A stretch of DNA of 64,000 nt from Magicicada septendecula (Eukaryota; Arthropoda; Insecta; Hemiptera; Cicadidae). This document shows positions 38,131 to 52,596 of the stretch, piece after piece. A program made the translations under genes and the position numbers. A model generated the notes under the pieces. It made no database searches. It saw only the letters and a list, made by a program, of their open reading frames with translations, and was not told the origin of the DNA. The stretch spans positions 252,877,542-252,941,541 of the forward strand of contig CM068375.1 in assembly GCA_034769895.1 (NCBI GenBank), read 5' to 3'. Numbering within the stretch: the first letter of the stretch is position 1; every line of letters begins with the position of its first letter.

Positions 38131-40769
38131 ATGTACACAAACAACATAACCACAATTCCATATAACCACATTACCAAATTGTTAAACAAATTTCAAACAC
38201 GAAAAAAACAACTAATGAACACAAACATGAACATATACTTCAATAGACAATGCCAAAAACATAAATTAACACCTAAATACATCAACATAAACACAAACAA
38301 CAAAAATATGACTGCACAAAAAACTATAAAACAAGCACAAAGGCTATGGATACAAAACGAAATTAATCAATTATACAGTAAGAAAAATAGCATAACACTA
38401 GACATATACAAACTACACTTAGATCTAACAAGTTTATTACATCCAATCACTTGCAATAATAAATACAATAACATAGAAAATAAAATAAGATTTGAAAAAA
38501 ACAAAAAGACTTATACAATCAACAAAAAAATTAACACATTAAAACAACAAAACAAAAATCAAGAACAAAAAAACAATAATATACACACATTTTACCCTCG
38601 AACCATTAACCTTAGCAATACAGATTTTAACAAAAAAGAAACAGAATATTTAAACAATATTTCGAAAACTAACATAACCCAAAATGCAAACAAAAATCTA
38701 GAAAATTTAATAGTAGAAACAGAATTTGCCATTAACCTAATAAAAGACAATATACAAGAAGAAAAAAGAACAGAAGCAACACATATAATTAAAAAAATAA
38801 TCACTAGCGAAATGAAAAACAAAGATAAACAAAAGAAAAACAATAAAACAATAAAAGAAATTAAAAATAAAGTAAAGAACAATAATTTAATAATAACTAA
38901 AGCAGACAAAAGTCAAGCAACAGTAATCGTTGATAAAGCAGACTACATAAAAAAAAATTGAAGACTTCATCAACAATAATAAATGCGTACAACTAGATAA
39001 AAACCCAACAGAAAACTATCTTAAACAAACAATAAAACTAATAAAAACAACTAAAAACATTTTCAACAATAAAAACATAGACATATATATAAACAATAAT
39101 CCAGAACCACCTAAAATGAATAGCCTAATAAAAATACACAAAGTAAACAACCCAATACGACCATTAATCAATTTCAAAAAAGCTCCTACATACAAAATAG
39201 CAAAAATAATAGCACAAAAACTAAAAAGTAACCATCTAACAAATAACCATCGTAACATAAAAAATACATACGAATTAATAGACAAACTAAAAATAATAAA
39301 TATAAATGAAAATACATTTTTCACATCATATGACATAACAAACATGTACACTAATATCCCAGTAGAAGAAACAATTGACATAATAATAAACAAACTTAAA
39401 GAACAAAATGAAAACAAACAATATATAACCGAAATAAAAAATAGTCTCCAACTAATACTAAAACAAAATTACTTTGAATTTAATAGCAAAATTTATCAAC
39501 AGAAAGAAGGTTTAGCAATGGGATCACCATTATCAAGCATAATAGCAGAAATATTCCTACAACACATAGACACCAAAATACAAAATATCATAAAACACAT
39601 GACCCAAATGGCATATGGATAAGATATGCAGATGATGGACTATATGTATCAAATACAAAAACACAAATGCAGAGAACATACTGAAACAAATCAATAACAT
39701 ACATCCCAAAATACAATTCACAGAAGAAAAAGAAAAACATAACAAAATCAACTATTTAGACATAACCATCACAAGATATAACAAACACATAAAATATGCA
39801 ATATATAGAAAACCAACTTCCACTAACATCATTATACCTAACCATTCTGATCACCCACCACAACATAAAATGGCAGCATTTTATTCGTTATTTAACAGAA
39901 TGTACAAAATACCCCTAAACAAACAAGAAACTGACAAAGAAAGAAATATAATATACCAAATTGGTTATGCAAATTGATACAATAAAAATACTATGATCAA
40001 AATAGAAAATAAAATCAAATACAAAATAAAAACTGAACAATTAAGAATTAATCAAACTGTACAACACATAAATAATAACAACAGCAACAAATGGGCCACA
40101 TTCACATATATAAATAATAAAATGACGAAACTAACAAAACTATTTAAAAACACAGATATAAAAATAGCATACAAAACTAATAAAAATAAATTACAAAATC
40201 TAAATAGCTCACATAACAAAGATAATACAACAACCAACGGTATATACAAAATTGAATGCCAAGATTGCAATAAATGTTATATAGGACAAACAAAAAAACA
40301 GCTGAAAAAACGTTATTTTGAACTCCTAAATGCATACAAAAAACCAGATATATATAAATCCAATTTAGCCACACATGCAATAAACACAGGACATGAATTC
40401 CCAGACATAACCAATGTAACACTAATAAAACATATACCACACAAAGGCACCATAATGAACATTTGGGAAAATTTACAGATTTACAAACATGAAACACAAA
40501 ACAAATTAATACCAGAAAAAATATAAATCAATACAAAACATGACACAATATTCAAAGCACTCAACATCGAAAATACACAAAATACAAAAACAGATACCAC
40601 AGCCACACACAATAATGCAACTTTAAAAGACCAAAGACCAACAAACTGCCTTAATAACATCCAGAAGCCAACACACAAATACTTCACCAGAAACAAGATG
40701 GCGAAGGCTGAAGATGAAAGTACAGGAACTCTCGAAACATGTTCCACAAATAGAAAAATAACATCTTGA
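38131..40769 (+). pseudogene. Unit 14: F-subfamily PLE ORF, twin of unit 13
   Basis: All the breaks of unit 13 are repeated: 9-A run 38949-38957, lost A at 39592-39595 and near 39652, TGA 39975-39977 and TAA 40524-40526. Few differences from unit 13 are visible, e.g. Glu to Val in NQTEQH and one base in ribozyme stem II, so the pair is a very recent duplication. Confidence 0.92.
40694..40768 (+). ncRNA. Hammerhead ribozyme, unit 14, stem II mismatch
   Basis: G to A at 40718 makes an A-C mismatch at the third pair of stem II; twin unit 13 is consensus, so this change is very recent. Confidence 0.62.
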
Positions 40770-41023
40770 GGTAAATTTATATATAAATATTAAATGTATT
40801 ATATACATCAAGAAACGGACTGTAGCAGAAAGTGATTGAAATAATATAACCATACAAGGTAAATAAGCCTACAGTGAAAAAACGAAAAGTGAGGTTATAA
40901 AACAAATGCAAAAACAAAAGTGTAGCCTATAGTGAAAAAAATAATGAAGTGAATATCAAATTAAGTAAAATCAACTACCAAATAACGGATAACAAATCAT
41001 CTCTCACATAAATATACATTAAC

Positions 41024-43664
41024 ATGTACACAAACAACATAACCACAATTCCATATAACCACATTACCAAATTGTTAAACAAATTTCAAACACGAAAAAA
41101 ACAACTAATGAACACAAACATGAACATATACTTCAATAGACAATGCCAAAAACATAAATTAACACCTAAATACATCAACATAAACACAAACAACAAAAAT
41201 ATGACTGCACAAAAAACTATAAAACAAGCACAAAGGCTATGGATACAAAACGAAATTAATCAATTATACAGTAAGAAAAATAGCATAACACTAGACATAT
41301 ACAAACTACACTTAGAGCTAACAAGTTTATTACATCCAATCACTTGCAATAATAAATACAATAACATAGAAAATAAAATAAGATTTGAAAAAAACAAAAA
41401 GACTTATACAATCAACAAAAAAATTAACACATTAAAACAACAAAACAAAAATCAAGAACAAAAAAACAATAATATACACACATTTTACCCTCGAACCATT
41501 AACCTTAGCAATACAGAATTTAACAAAAAAGAAACAGAATATTTAAACAATATTTCGAAAACTAACATAACCCAAAATGCAAACAAAAATCTAGAAAATT
41601 TAATAGTAGAAACAGAATTTGCCATTAACCTAATAAAAGACAATATACAAGAAGAAAAAAGAACAGAAGCAACACATATAATTAAAAAAATAATCACTAG
41701 CGAAATGAAAAACAAAGATAAACAAAAGAAAAACAATAAAACAATAAAAGAAATTAAAAATAAAGTAAAGAACAATAATTTAATAATAACTAAAGCAGAC
41801 AAAAGTCAAGCAACAGTAATCGTTGATAAAGCAGACTACATAAAAAAAAATTGAAGACTTCATCAACAATAATAAATGCGTACAACTAGATAAAAACCCA
41901 ACAGAAAACTATCTTAAACAAACAATAAAACTAATAAAAACAACTAAAAACATTTTCAACAATAAAAACATAGACATATATATAAACAATAATCCAGAAC
42001 CACCTAAAATGAATAGCCTAATAAAAATACACAAAGTAAACAACCCAATACGACCATTAATCAATTTCAAAAAAGCTCCTACATACAAAATAGCAAAAAT
42101 AATAGCACAAAAACTAAAAAGTAACCATCTAACAAATAACCATCGTAACATAAAAAATACATACGAATTAATAGACAAACTAAAAATAATAAATATAAAC
42201 GAAAATACATTTTTCACATCATATGACATAACAAACATGTACACTAATATCCCAGTAGAAGAAACAATTGACATAATAATAAACAAACTTAAAGAACAAA
42301 ATGAAAACAAACAATATATAACCGAAATAAAAAAAAGTCTCCAACTAATACTAAAACAAAATTACTTTGAATTTAATAGCAAAATTTATCAACAGAAAGA
42401 AGGTTTAGCAATGGGATCACCATTATCAAGCATAATAGCAGAAATATTCCTAAAACACATAGACACCAAAATACAAAATATCATAAAAACACATGACCCA
42501 AATGGCATAAGGATAAGATATGCAGATGATGGACTATATGTATCAAATAACAAAAACACAAATGCAGAGAACATACTGAAACAAATCAATAACATACATC
42601 CCAAAATACAATTCACAGAAGAAACAGAAAAACATAACAAAATCAACTATTTAGACATAACCATCACAAGATATAACAAACACATAAAATATGCAATATA
42701 TAGAAAACCAACTTCCACTAACATCATTATACCTAACCATTCTGATCACCCACCACAACATAAAATGGCAGCATTTTATTCGTTATTTAACAGAATGTAC
42801 AAAATACCCCTAAACAAACAAGAAACTGACAAAGAAAGAAATATAATATACCAAATTGGTTATGCAAATTGATACAATAAAAATACTATGATCAAAATAG
42901 AAAATAAAATCAAATACAAAATAAAAACTGAACAATTAAGAATTAATCAAACTGAACAACACATAAATAATAACAACAGCAACAAATGGGCCACATTCAC
43001 ATATATAAATAATAAAATGACGAAACTAACAAAACTATTTAAAAACACAGATATAAAAATAGCATACAAAACTAATAAAAATAAATTACAAAATCTAAAT
43101 AGCTCACATAACAAAGATAATACAACAACCAACGGTATATACAAAATTGAATGCCAAGATTGCAATAAATGTTATATAGGACAAACAAAAAAACAGCTGA
43201 AAAAACGTTATTTTGAACTCCTAAATGCATACAAAAAACCAGATATATATAAATCCAATTTAGCCACACATGCAATAAACACAGGACATGAATTCCCAGA
43301 CATAACCAATGTAACACTAATAAAACATATACCACACAAAGGCACCATAATGAACATTTGGGAAAATTTACAGATTTACAAACATGAAACACAAAACAAA
43401 TTAATACCAGAAAAAATATAAATCAATACAAAACATGACACAATATTCAAAGCACTCAACATCGAAAATACACAAAATACAAAAACAGATACCACAGCCA
43501 CACACAATAATGCAACTTTAAAAGACCAAAGACCAACAAACTGCCTTAATAACATCCAGAAGCCAACACACAAATACTTCACCAGAAACAAGATGGCGAA
43601 GGCTGAAGATGAGAGTACAGGAACTCTCGAAACATGTTCCACAAATAGAAAAATAACATCTTGA
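41024..43664 (+). pseudogene. Unit 15: F-subfamily PLE ORF
   Basis: Lesions are limited to the 9-A run 41842-41850, TGA 42870-42872 and TAA 43419-43421, as in unit 11. A missense Trp to Arg just upstream of motif C (GIRIRYADD) is private. It shares the EETEKH variant with units 16 and 17. Confidence 0.92.
43589..43663 (+). ncRNA. Hammerhead ribozyme, unit 15
   Basis: Consensus core at 43603-43631, ACATGT 43632-43637. Confidence 0.68.
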
Positions 43665-43918
43665 GGTAAATTTATATATAAATATTAAATGTATTATATA
43701 CATCAAGAAACGGACTGTAGCAGAAAGTGATTGAAATAATATAACCATACAAGGTAAATAAGCCTACAGTGAAAAAACGAAAAGTGAGGTTATAAAACAA
43801 ATGCAAAAACAAAAGTGTAGCCTATAGTGAAAAAAATAATGAAGTGAATATCAAATTAAGTGAAATCAACTACCAAATAACGGATAACAAATCATCTCTC
43901 ACATAAATATACATTAAC

Positions 43919-46558
43919 ATGTACACAAACAACATAACCACAATTCCATATAACCACATTACCAAATTGTTAAACAAATTTCAAACACGAAAAAAACAAC
44001 TAATGAACACAAACATGAACATATACTTCAATAGACAATGCCAAAAACATAAATTAACACCTAAATACATCAACATAAACACAAACAACAAAAATATGAC
44101 TGCACAAAAAACTATAAAACAAGCACAAAGGCTATGGATACAAAACGAAATTCATCAATTATACAGTAAGAAAAATAGCATAACACTAGACATATACAAA
44201 CTACACTTAAAGCTAACAAGTTTATTACATCCAATCACTTGCAATAATAAATACAATAACATAGAAAATAAAATAAGATTTGAAAAAACAAAAAGACTTA
44301 TACAATCAACAAAAAACTTAACACATTAAAACAACAAAACAAAAATCAAGAACAAAAAAACAATAATATACACACATTTTACCCTCGAACCATTAACCTT
44401 AGCAATACAGAATTTAACAAAAAAGAAACAGAATATTTAAACAATATTTCGAAAACTAACATAACCCAAAATGCAAACAAAAATCTAGAAAATTTAATAG
44501 TAGAAACAGAATTTGCCATTAACCTAATAAAAGACAATATACAAGAAGAAAAAAGAACAGAAGCAACACATATAATTAAAAAAATAATCACTATCGAAAT
44601 GAAAAACAAAGATAAACAAAAGAAAAACAATAAAACAATAAAAGAAATTAAAAATAAAGTAAAGAACAATAATTTAATAATAACTAAAGCAGACAAAAGT
44701 CAAGCAACAGTAATCGTTGATAAAGCAGACTACATAAAAAAAAATTGAAGACTTCATCAACAATAATAAATGCGTACAACTAGATAAAAACCCAACAGAA
44801 AAATATCTTAAACAAACAATAAAACTAATAAAAACAACTAAAAACATTTTCAACAATAAAAACATAGACATATATATAAACAATAATCCAGAACCACCTA
44901 AAATGAATAGCCTAATAAAAATACACAAAGTAAACAACCCAATACGACCATTAATCAATTTCAAAAAAGCTCCTACATACAAAATAGCAAAAATAATAGC
45001 ACAAAAACTAAAAAGTAACCATCTAACAAATAACCATCGTAACATAAAAAATACATACGAATTAATAGACAAACTAAAAATAATAAATATAAATGAAAAT
45101 ACATTTTTCACATCATATGACATAACAAACATGTACACTAATATCCCAGTAGAAGAAACAATTGACATAATAATAAACAAACTTAAAGAAAAAAATGAAA
45201 ACAAACAATATATAACCGAAATAAAAAAAAGTCTCCAACTAATACTAAAACAAAATTACTTTGAATTTAATAGCAAAATTTATCAGCAGAAAGAAGGTTT
45301 AGCAATGGGATCACCATTATCAAGCATAATAGCAGAAATATTCCTACAACACATAGACACCAAAATACAAAATATCATAAAAACACATGACCCAAATGGC
45401 ATATGGATAAGATATGCAGATGATGGACTATATGTATCAAATAACAAAAACACAAATGCAGAGAACATACTGAAACAAATCAATAACATACATCCCAAAA
45501 TACAATTCACAGAAGAAACAGAAAAACATAACAAAATCAACTATTTAGACATAACCATCACAAGATATAACAAACACATAAAATATGCAATATATAGAAA
45601 ACCAACTTCCACTAACATCATTATACCTAACCATTCTGATCACCCACCACAACATAAAATGGCAGCATTTTATTCGTTATTTAACAGAATGTACAAAATA
45701 CCCCTAAACAAACAAGAAACTGACAAAGAAAGAAATATAATATACCAAATTGGTTATGCAAATTGATACAATAAAAATACTATGATCAAAATAGAAAATA
45801 AAATCAAATACAAAATAAAAACTGAACAATTAAGAATTAATCAAACTGAACAACACATAAATAATAACAACAGCAACAAATGGGCCACATTCACATATAT
45901 AAATAATAAAATGACGAAACTAACAAAACTATTTAAAAACACAGATATAAAAATAGCATACAAAACTAATAAAAATAAATTACAAAATCTAAATAGCTCA
46001 CATAACAAAGATAATACAACAACCAACGGTATATACAAAATTGAATGCCAAGATTGCAATAAATGTTATATAGGACAAACAAAAAAACAGCTGAAAAAAC
46101 GTTATTTTGAACTCCTAAATGCATACAAAAAACCAGATATATATAAATCCAATTTAGCCACACATGCAATAAACACAGGACATGAATTCCCAGACATAAC
46201 CAATGTAACACTAATAAAACATATACCACACAAAGGCACCATAATGAACATTTGGGAAAATTTACAGATTTACAAACATGAAACACAAAACAAATTAATA
46301 CCAGAAAAAATATAAATCAATACAAAACATGACACAATATTCAAAGCACTCAACATCGAAAATACACAAAATACAAAAACAGATACCACAGCCACACACA
46401 ATAATGCAACTTTAAAAGACCAAAGACCAACAAACTGCCTTAATAACATCCAGAAGCCAACACACAAATACTTCACCAGAAACAAGATGGCGAAGGCTGA
46501 AGATGAGAGTACAGGAACTCTCGAAACATGTTCCACAAATAGAAAAATAACATCTTGA
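43919..46558 (+). pseudogene. Unit 16: F-subfamily PLE ORF
   Basis: A 6-A run at 44283-44288 (-1) ends the N-terminal frame at 44329, the same kind of slip as in unit 2. The 9-A run at 44736-44744 shifts back. RT is open in 44903-45766 (TGA) and the endonuclease in 45782-46315 (TAA). The private change NEIHQLY replaces NEINQLY. Confidence 0.92.
46483..46557 (+). ncRNA. Hammerhead ribozyme, unit 16
   Basis: Consensus core at 46497-46525, ACATGT 46526-46531. Confidence 0.68.
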
Positions 46559-47494
46559 GGTAAATTTATATATAAATATTAAATGTATTATATACATCAA
46601 GAAACGGACTGTAGCAGAAAGTGATTGAAATAATATAACCATACAAGGTAAATAAGCCTACAGTGAAAAAACGAAAAGTGAGGTTATAAAACAAATGCAA
46701 AAACAAAAGTGTAGCCTATAGTGAAAAAAATAATGAAGTGAATATCAAATTAAGTGAAATCAACTACCAAATAACGGATAACAAATCATCTCTCACATAA
46801 ATATACATTAACATGTACACAAACAACATAACCACAATTCCATATAACCACATTACCAAATTGTTAAACAAATTTCAAACACGAAAAAAACAACTAATGA
46901 ACACAAACATGAACATATACTTCAATAGACAATGCCAAAAACATAAATTAACACCTAAATACATCAACATAAACACAAACAACAAAAATATGACTGCACA
47001 AAAAACTATAAAACAAGCACAAAGGCTATGGATACAAAACGAAATTAATCAATTATACAGTAAGAAAAATAGCATAACACTAGACATATACAAACTACAC
47101 TTAGAGCTAACAAGTTTATTACATCCAATCACTTGCAATAATAAATACAATAACATAGAAAATAAAATAAGATTTGAAAAAAACAAAAAGACTTATACAA
47201 TCAACAAAAAAATTAACACATTAAAACAACAAAACAAAAATCAAGAACAAAAAAACAATAATATACACACATTTTACCCTCGAACCATTAACCTTAGCAA
47301 TACAGAATTTAACAAAAAAAAAAACAGAATATTTAAACAATATTTCGAAAACTAACATAACCCAAAATGCAAACAAAAATCTAGAAAATTTAATAGTAGA
47401 AACAGAATTTGCCATTAACCTAATAAAAGACAATATACAAGAAGAAAAAAGAACAGAAGCAACACATATAATTAAAAAAATAATCACTATCGAA

Positions 47495-48661
47495 ATGAAA
47501 AACAAAGATAAACAAAAGAAAAACAATAAAACAATAAAAGAAATTAAAAATAAAGTAAAGAACAATAATTTAATAATAACTAAAGCAGACAAAAGTCAAG
47601 CAACAGTAATCGTTGATAAAGCAGACTACATAAAAAAAATTGAAGACTTCATCAACAATAATAAATGCGTACAACTAGATAAAAACCCAACAGAAAACTA
47701 TCTTAAACAAACAATAAAACTAATAAAAACAACTAAAAACATTTTCAACAATAAAAACATAGACATATATATAAACAATAATCCAGAACCACCTAAAATG
47801 AATAGCCTAATAAAAATACACAAAGTAAACAACCCAATACGACCATTAATCAATTTCAAAAAAGCTCCTACATACAAAATAGCAAAAATAATAGCACAAA
47901 AACTAAAAAGTAACCATCTAACAAATAACCATCGTAACATAAAAAATACATACGAATTAATAGACAAACTAAAAATAATAAATATAAATGAAAATACATT
48001 TTTCACATCATATGACATAACAAACATGTACACTAATATCCCAGTAGAAGAAACAATTGACATAATAATAAACAAACTTAAAGAAAAAAATGAAAACAAA
48101 CAATATATAACCGAAATAAAAAAAAGTCTCCAACTAATACTAAAACAAAATTACTTTGAATTTAATAGCAAAATTTATCAGCAGAAAGAAGGTTTAGCAA
48201 TGGGATCACCATTATCAAGCATAATAGCAGAAATATTCCTAAAACACATAGACACCAAAATACAAAATATCATAAAAACACATGACCCAAATGGCATATG
48301 GATAAGATATGCAGATGATGGACTATATGTATCAAATAACAAAAACACAAATGCAGAGAACATACTGAAACAAATCAATAACATACATCCCAAAATACAA
48401 TTCACAGAAGAAACAGAAAAACATAACAAAATCAACTATTTAGACATAACCATCACAAGATATAACAAACACATAAAATATGCAATATATAGAAAACCAA
48501 CTTCCACTAACATCATTATACCTAACCATTCTGATCACCCACCACAACATAAAATGGCAGCATTTTATTCGTTATTTAACAGAATGTACAAAATACCCCT
48601 AAACAAACAAGAAACTGACAAAGAAAGAAATATAATATACCAAATTGGTTATGCAAATTGA
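47495..48661 (+). CDS. 388-aa open frame covering the whole RT domain (within unit 17)
   Basis: Continuous from the lysine-rich segment before ITKADKSQATVIVDKADYI through motifs A (FFTSYDITNMYTN), B (GLAMGSPLSS) and C (YADD) to YRKPT and SDHPPQHK, ending at the F-specific TGA. It shows that the consensus has 8 A at the DYIKK-EDF junction, giving YIKKIEDFINNNKCVQLDK. It lacks the first ~225 residues and the endonuclease. Confidence 0.5.
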   Translation: MKNKDKQKKNNKTIKEIKNKVKNNNLIITKADKSQATVIVDKADYIKKIEDFINNNKCVQLDKNPTENYLKQTIKLIKTTKNIFNNKNIDIYINNNPEPPKMNSLIKIHKVNNPIRPLINFKKAPTYKIAKIIAQKLKSNHLTNNHRNIKNTYELIDKLKIININENTFFTSYDITNMYTNIPVEETIDIIINKLKEKNENKQYITEIKKSLQLILKQNYFEFNSKIYQQKEGLAMGSPLSSIIAEIFLKHIDTKIQNIIKTHDPNGIWIRYADDGLYVSNNKNTNAENILKQINNIHPKIQFTEETEKHNKINYLDITITRYNKHIKYAIYRKPTSTNIIIPNHSDHPPQHKMAAFYSLFNRMYKIPLNKQETDKERNIIYQIGYAN

Positions 48662-49377
48662 TACAATAAAAATACTATGATCAAAATAGAAAATAAAATC
48701 AAATACAAAATAAAAACTGAACAATTAAGAATTAATCAAACTGAACAACACATAAATAATAACAACAGCAACAAATGGGCCACATTCACATATATAAATA
48801 ATAAAATGACGAAACTAACAAAACTATTTAAAAACACAGATATAAAAATAGCATACAAAACTAATAAAAATAAATTACAAAATCTAAATAGCTCACATAA
48901 CAAAGATAATACAACAACCAACGGTATATACAAAATTGAATGCCAAGATTGCAATAAATGTTATATAGGACAAACAAAAAAACAGCTGAAAAAACGTTAT
49001 TTTGAACTCCTAAATGCATACAAAAAACCAGATATATATAAATCCAATTTAGCCACACATGCAATAAACACAGGACATGAATTCCCAGACATAACCAATG
49101 TAACACTAATAAAACATATACCACACAAAGGCACCATAATGAACATTTGGGAAAATTTACAGATTTACAAACATGAAACACAAAACAAATTAATACCAGA
49201 AAAAATATAAATCAATACAAAACATGACACAATATTCAAAGCACTCAACATCGAAAATACACAAAATACAAAAACAGATACCACAGCCACACACAATAAT
49301 GCAACTTTAAAAGACCAAAGACCAACAAACTGCCTTAATAACATCCAGAAGCCAACACACAAATACTTCACCAGAAA

Positions 49378-49452
49378 CAAGATGGCGAAGGCTGAAGATG
49401 AGAGTACAGGAACTCTCGAAACATGTTCCACAAATAGAAAAATAACATCTTG
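49378..49452 (+). ncRNA. Hammerhead ribozyme, unit 17
   Basis: Consensus core at 49392-49420, ACATGT 49421-49426. Confidence 0.68.
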
Positions 49453-49707
49453 AGGTAAATTTATATATAAATATTAAATGTATTATATACATCAAGAAAC
49501 GGACTGTAGCAGAAAGTGATTGAAATAATATAACCATACAAGGTAAATAAGCCTACAGTGAAAAAACGAAAAGTGAGGTTATAAAACAAATGCAAAAACA
49601 AAAGTGTAGCCTATAGTGAAAAAAAAAATGAAGTGAATATCAAATTAAGTGAAATCAACTACCAAATAACGGATAACAAATCATCTCTCACATAAATATA
49701 CATTAAC

Positions 49708-52347
49708 ATGTACACAAACAACATAACCACAATTCCATATAACCACATTACCAAATTGTTAAACAAATTTCAAACACGAAAAAAACAACTAATGAACACA
49801 AACATGAACATATACTTCAATAGACAATGCCAAAAACATAAATTAACACCTAAATACATCAACATAAACACAAACAACAAAAATATGACTGCACAAAAAA
49901 CTATAAAACAAGCACAAAGGCTATGGACACAAAACGAAATTAATCAATTATACAGTAAGAAAAATAGCATAACACTAGACATATACAAACTACACTTAGA
50001 GCTAACAAGTTTATTACATCCAATCACTTGCAATAATAAATACAATAACATAGAAAATAAAATAAGATTTGAAAAAAACAAAAAGACTTATACAATCAAC
50101 AAAAAAATTAACACATTAAAACAACAAAACAAAAATCAAGAACAAAAAAACAATAATATACACACATTTTACCCTCGAACCATTAACCTTAGCAATACAG
50201 AATTTAACAAAAAAGAAACAGAATATTTAAACAATATTTTGAAAACTAACATAACCCAAAATGCAAACAAAAATCTAGAAAATTTAATAGTAGAAACAGA
50301 ATTTGCCATTAACCTAATAAAAGACAATATACAAGAAGAAAAAAGAACAGAAGCAACACATATAATTAAAAAAATAATCACTAGCGAAATGAAAAACAAA
50401 GATAAACAAAAGAAAAACAATAAAACAATAAAAGAAATTAAAAATAAAGTAAAGAACAATAATTTAATAATAACTAAAGCAGACAAAAGTCAAGCAACAG
50501 TAATCGTTGATAAAGCAGACTACATAAAAAAAAATTGAAGACTTCATCAACAATAATAAATGCGTACAACTAGATAAAAACCCAACAGAAAACTATCTTA
50601 AACAAACAATAAAACTAATAAAAACAACTAAAAACATTTTCAACAATAAAAACATAGACATATATATAAACAATAATCCAGAACCACCTAAAATGAATAG
50701 CCTAATAAAAATACACAAAGTAAACAACCCAATACGACCATTAATCAATTTCAAAAAAGCTCCTACATACAAAATAGCAAAAATAATAGCACAAAAACTA
50801 AAAAGTAACCATCTAACAAATAACCATCGTAACATAAAAAATACATACGAATTAATAGACAAACTAAAAATCATAAATATAAATGAAAATACATTTTTCA
50901 CATCATATGACATAACAAACATGTACACTAATATCCCAGTAGAAGAAACAATTGACATAATAATAAACAAACTTAAAGAACAAAATGAAAACAAACAATA
51001 TATAACCGAAATAAAAAAAAGTCTCCAACTAATACTAAAACAAAATTACTTTGAATTTAATAGCAAAATTTATCAACAGAAAGAAGGTTTAGCAATGGGA
51101 TCACCATTATCAAGCATAATAGCAGAAATATTCCTAAAACACATAGACACCAAAATACAAAATATCATAAAAACACATGACCCAAATGGCATATGGATAA
51201 GATATGCAGATGATGGACTATATGTATCAAATAACAAAAACACAAATGCAGAGAACATACTGAAACAAATCAATAACATACATCCCAAAATACAATTCAC
51301 AGAAGAAAAAGAAAAACATAACAAAATCAACTATTTAGACATAACCATCACAAGATATAACAAACACATAAAATATGCAATATATAGAAAACCAACTTCC
51401 ACTAACATCATTATACCTAACCATTCTGATCACCCACCACAACATAAAATGGCAGCATTTTATTCGTTATTTAACAGAATGTACAAAATACCCCTAAACA
51501 AACAAGAAACTGACAAAGAAAGAAATATAATATACCAAATTGGTTATGCAAATTGATACAATAAAAATACTATGATCAAAATAGAAAATAAAATAAAATA
51601 CAAAATAAAAACTGAACAATTAAGAATTAATCAAACTGAACAACACATAAATAATAACAACAGCAACAAATGGGCCACATTCACATATATAAATAATAAA
51701 ATGACGAAACTAACAAAACTATTTAAAAACACAGATATAAAAATAGCATACAAAACTAATAAAAATAAATTACAAAATCTAAATAGCTCACATAACAAAG
51801 ATAATACAACAACCAACGGTATATACAAAATTGAATGCCAAGATTGCAATAAATGTTATATAGGACAAACAAAAAAACAGCTGAAAAAACGTTATTTTGA
51901 ACTCCTAAATGCATACAAAAAACCAGATATATATAAATCCAATTTAGCCACACATGCAATAAACACAGGACATGAATTCCCAGACATAACCAATGTAACA
52001 CTAATAAAAAAATACCACACAAAGGCACCATAATGAACATTTGGGAAAATTTACAGATTTACAAACATGAAACACAAAACAAATTAATACCAGAAAAAAT
52101 ATAAATCAATACAAAACATGACACAATATTCAAAGCACTCAACATCGAAAATACACAAAATACAAAAACAGATACCACAGCCACACACAATAATGCAACT
52201 TTAAAAGACCAAAGACCAACAAACTGCCTTAATAACATCCAGAAGCCAACACACAAATACTTCACCAGAAACAAGATGGCGAAGGCTGAAGATGAGAGTA
52301 CAGGAACTCTCGAAACATGTTCCACAAATAGAAAAATAACATCTTGA
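49708..52347 (+). pseudogene. Unit 18: last F-subfamily PLE ORF
   Basis: Open in 49708-50538 (9-A run 50526-50534), 50693-51556 (TGA) and 51572-52033. A lost base at 52006-52012 (AAAAAAATACC for AAAACATATACC) shifts the frame before the catalytic-type Glu, so the endonuclease is truncated earlier than in other F units. The TAA at 52102-52104 is also present. Trp to... Thr-type change WTQNE replaces WIQNE. Confidence 0.9.
52272..52346 (+). ncRNA. Hammerhead ribozyme, unit 18
   Basis: Consensus core at 52286-52314, ACATGT 52315-52320. Confidence 0.68.
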
Positions 52348-52596
52348 GGTAAATTTATATATAAATATTAAATGTATTATATACATCAAGAAACGGACTG
52401 TAGCAGAAAGTGATTGAAATAATATAACCATACAAGGTAAATAAGCCTACAGTGAAAAAACGAAAAGTGAGGTTATAAAACAAATGCAAAAACAAAAGTG
52501 TATAGTGAAAAAAATAATGAAGTGAATATCAAATTAAGTGAAATCAACTACCAAATAACGGATAACAAATCATCTCTCACATAAATATACATTAAC
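52348..52596 (+). promoter_or_regulatory. Inter-unit leader, GCCTA-deletion type at the F to G transition (before unit 19)
   Basis: Lacks GCCTA (GTGTATAGTG near 52498) like the leaders before units 1, 7 and 21, but otherwise has the AATAATGAAGTG form of the F leaders. The change from F to G markers (ITCNN to ITWNN by 52918) therefore begins here or within the next few hundred bases. Confidence 0.45.

Larger units (their letters stand above)
35238..41023 (+). repeat. Near-identical twin units 13 and 14
   Basis: Two successive 2893-bp units share two private single-A losses on top of all F lesions, with only a handful of visible differences. Confidence 0.85.
46813..49453 (+). pseudogene. Unit 17: F-subfamily PLE ORF with complete RT reading frame
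   Basis: An 11-A run at 47314-47324 (where others have A6-G-A3) gives +1 and a stop at 47353-47355. This is the only unit before 52.6 kb with 8 rather than 9 A at the DYIKK site (47632-47639), which keeps the frame open across the N-terminal/RT boundary. TGA 48659-48661 and TAA 49208-49210 are inherited. Confidence 0.92.
27157..52347 (+). repeat. F-subfamily block (units 10 to 18)
   Basis: Nine consecutive units share TGA after YAN, TAA after PEK, FELL for FEHL, AAAGTAAACAACC (IHKVNN) and CATCGTAAC (NHRN). ITCNN appears from unit 11 on. Spacings within the block are almost constant (2893-2895 for units 11 to 17). This is the most homogeneous and probably youngest part of the array. Confidence 0.85.
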
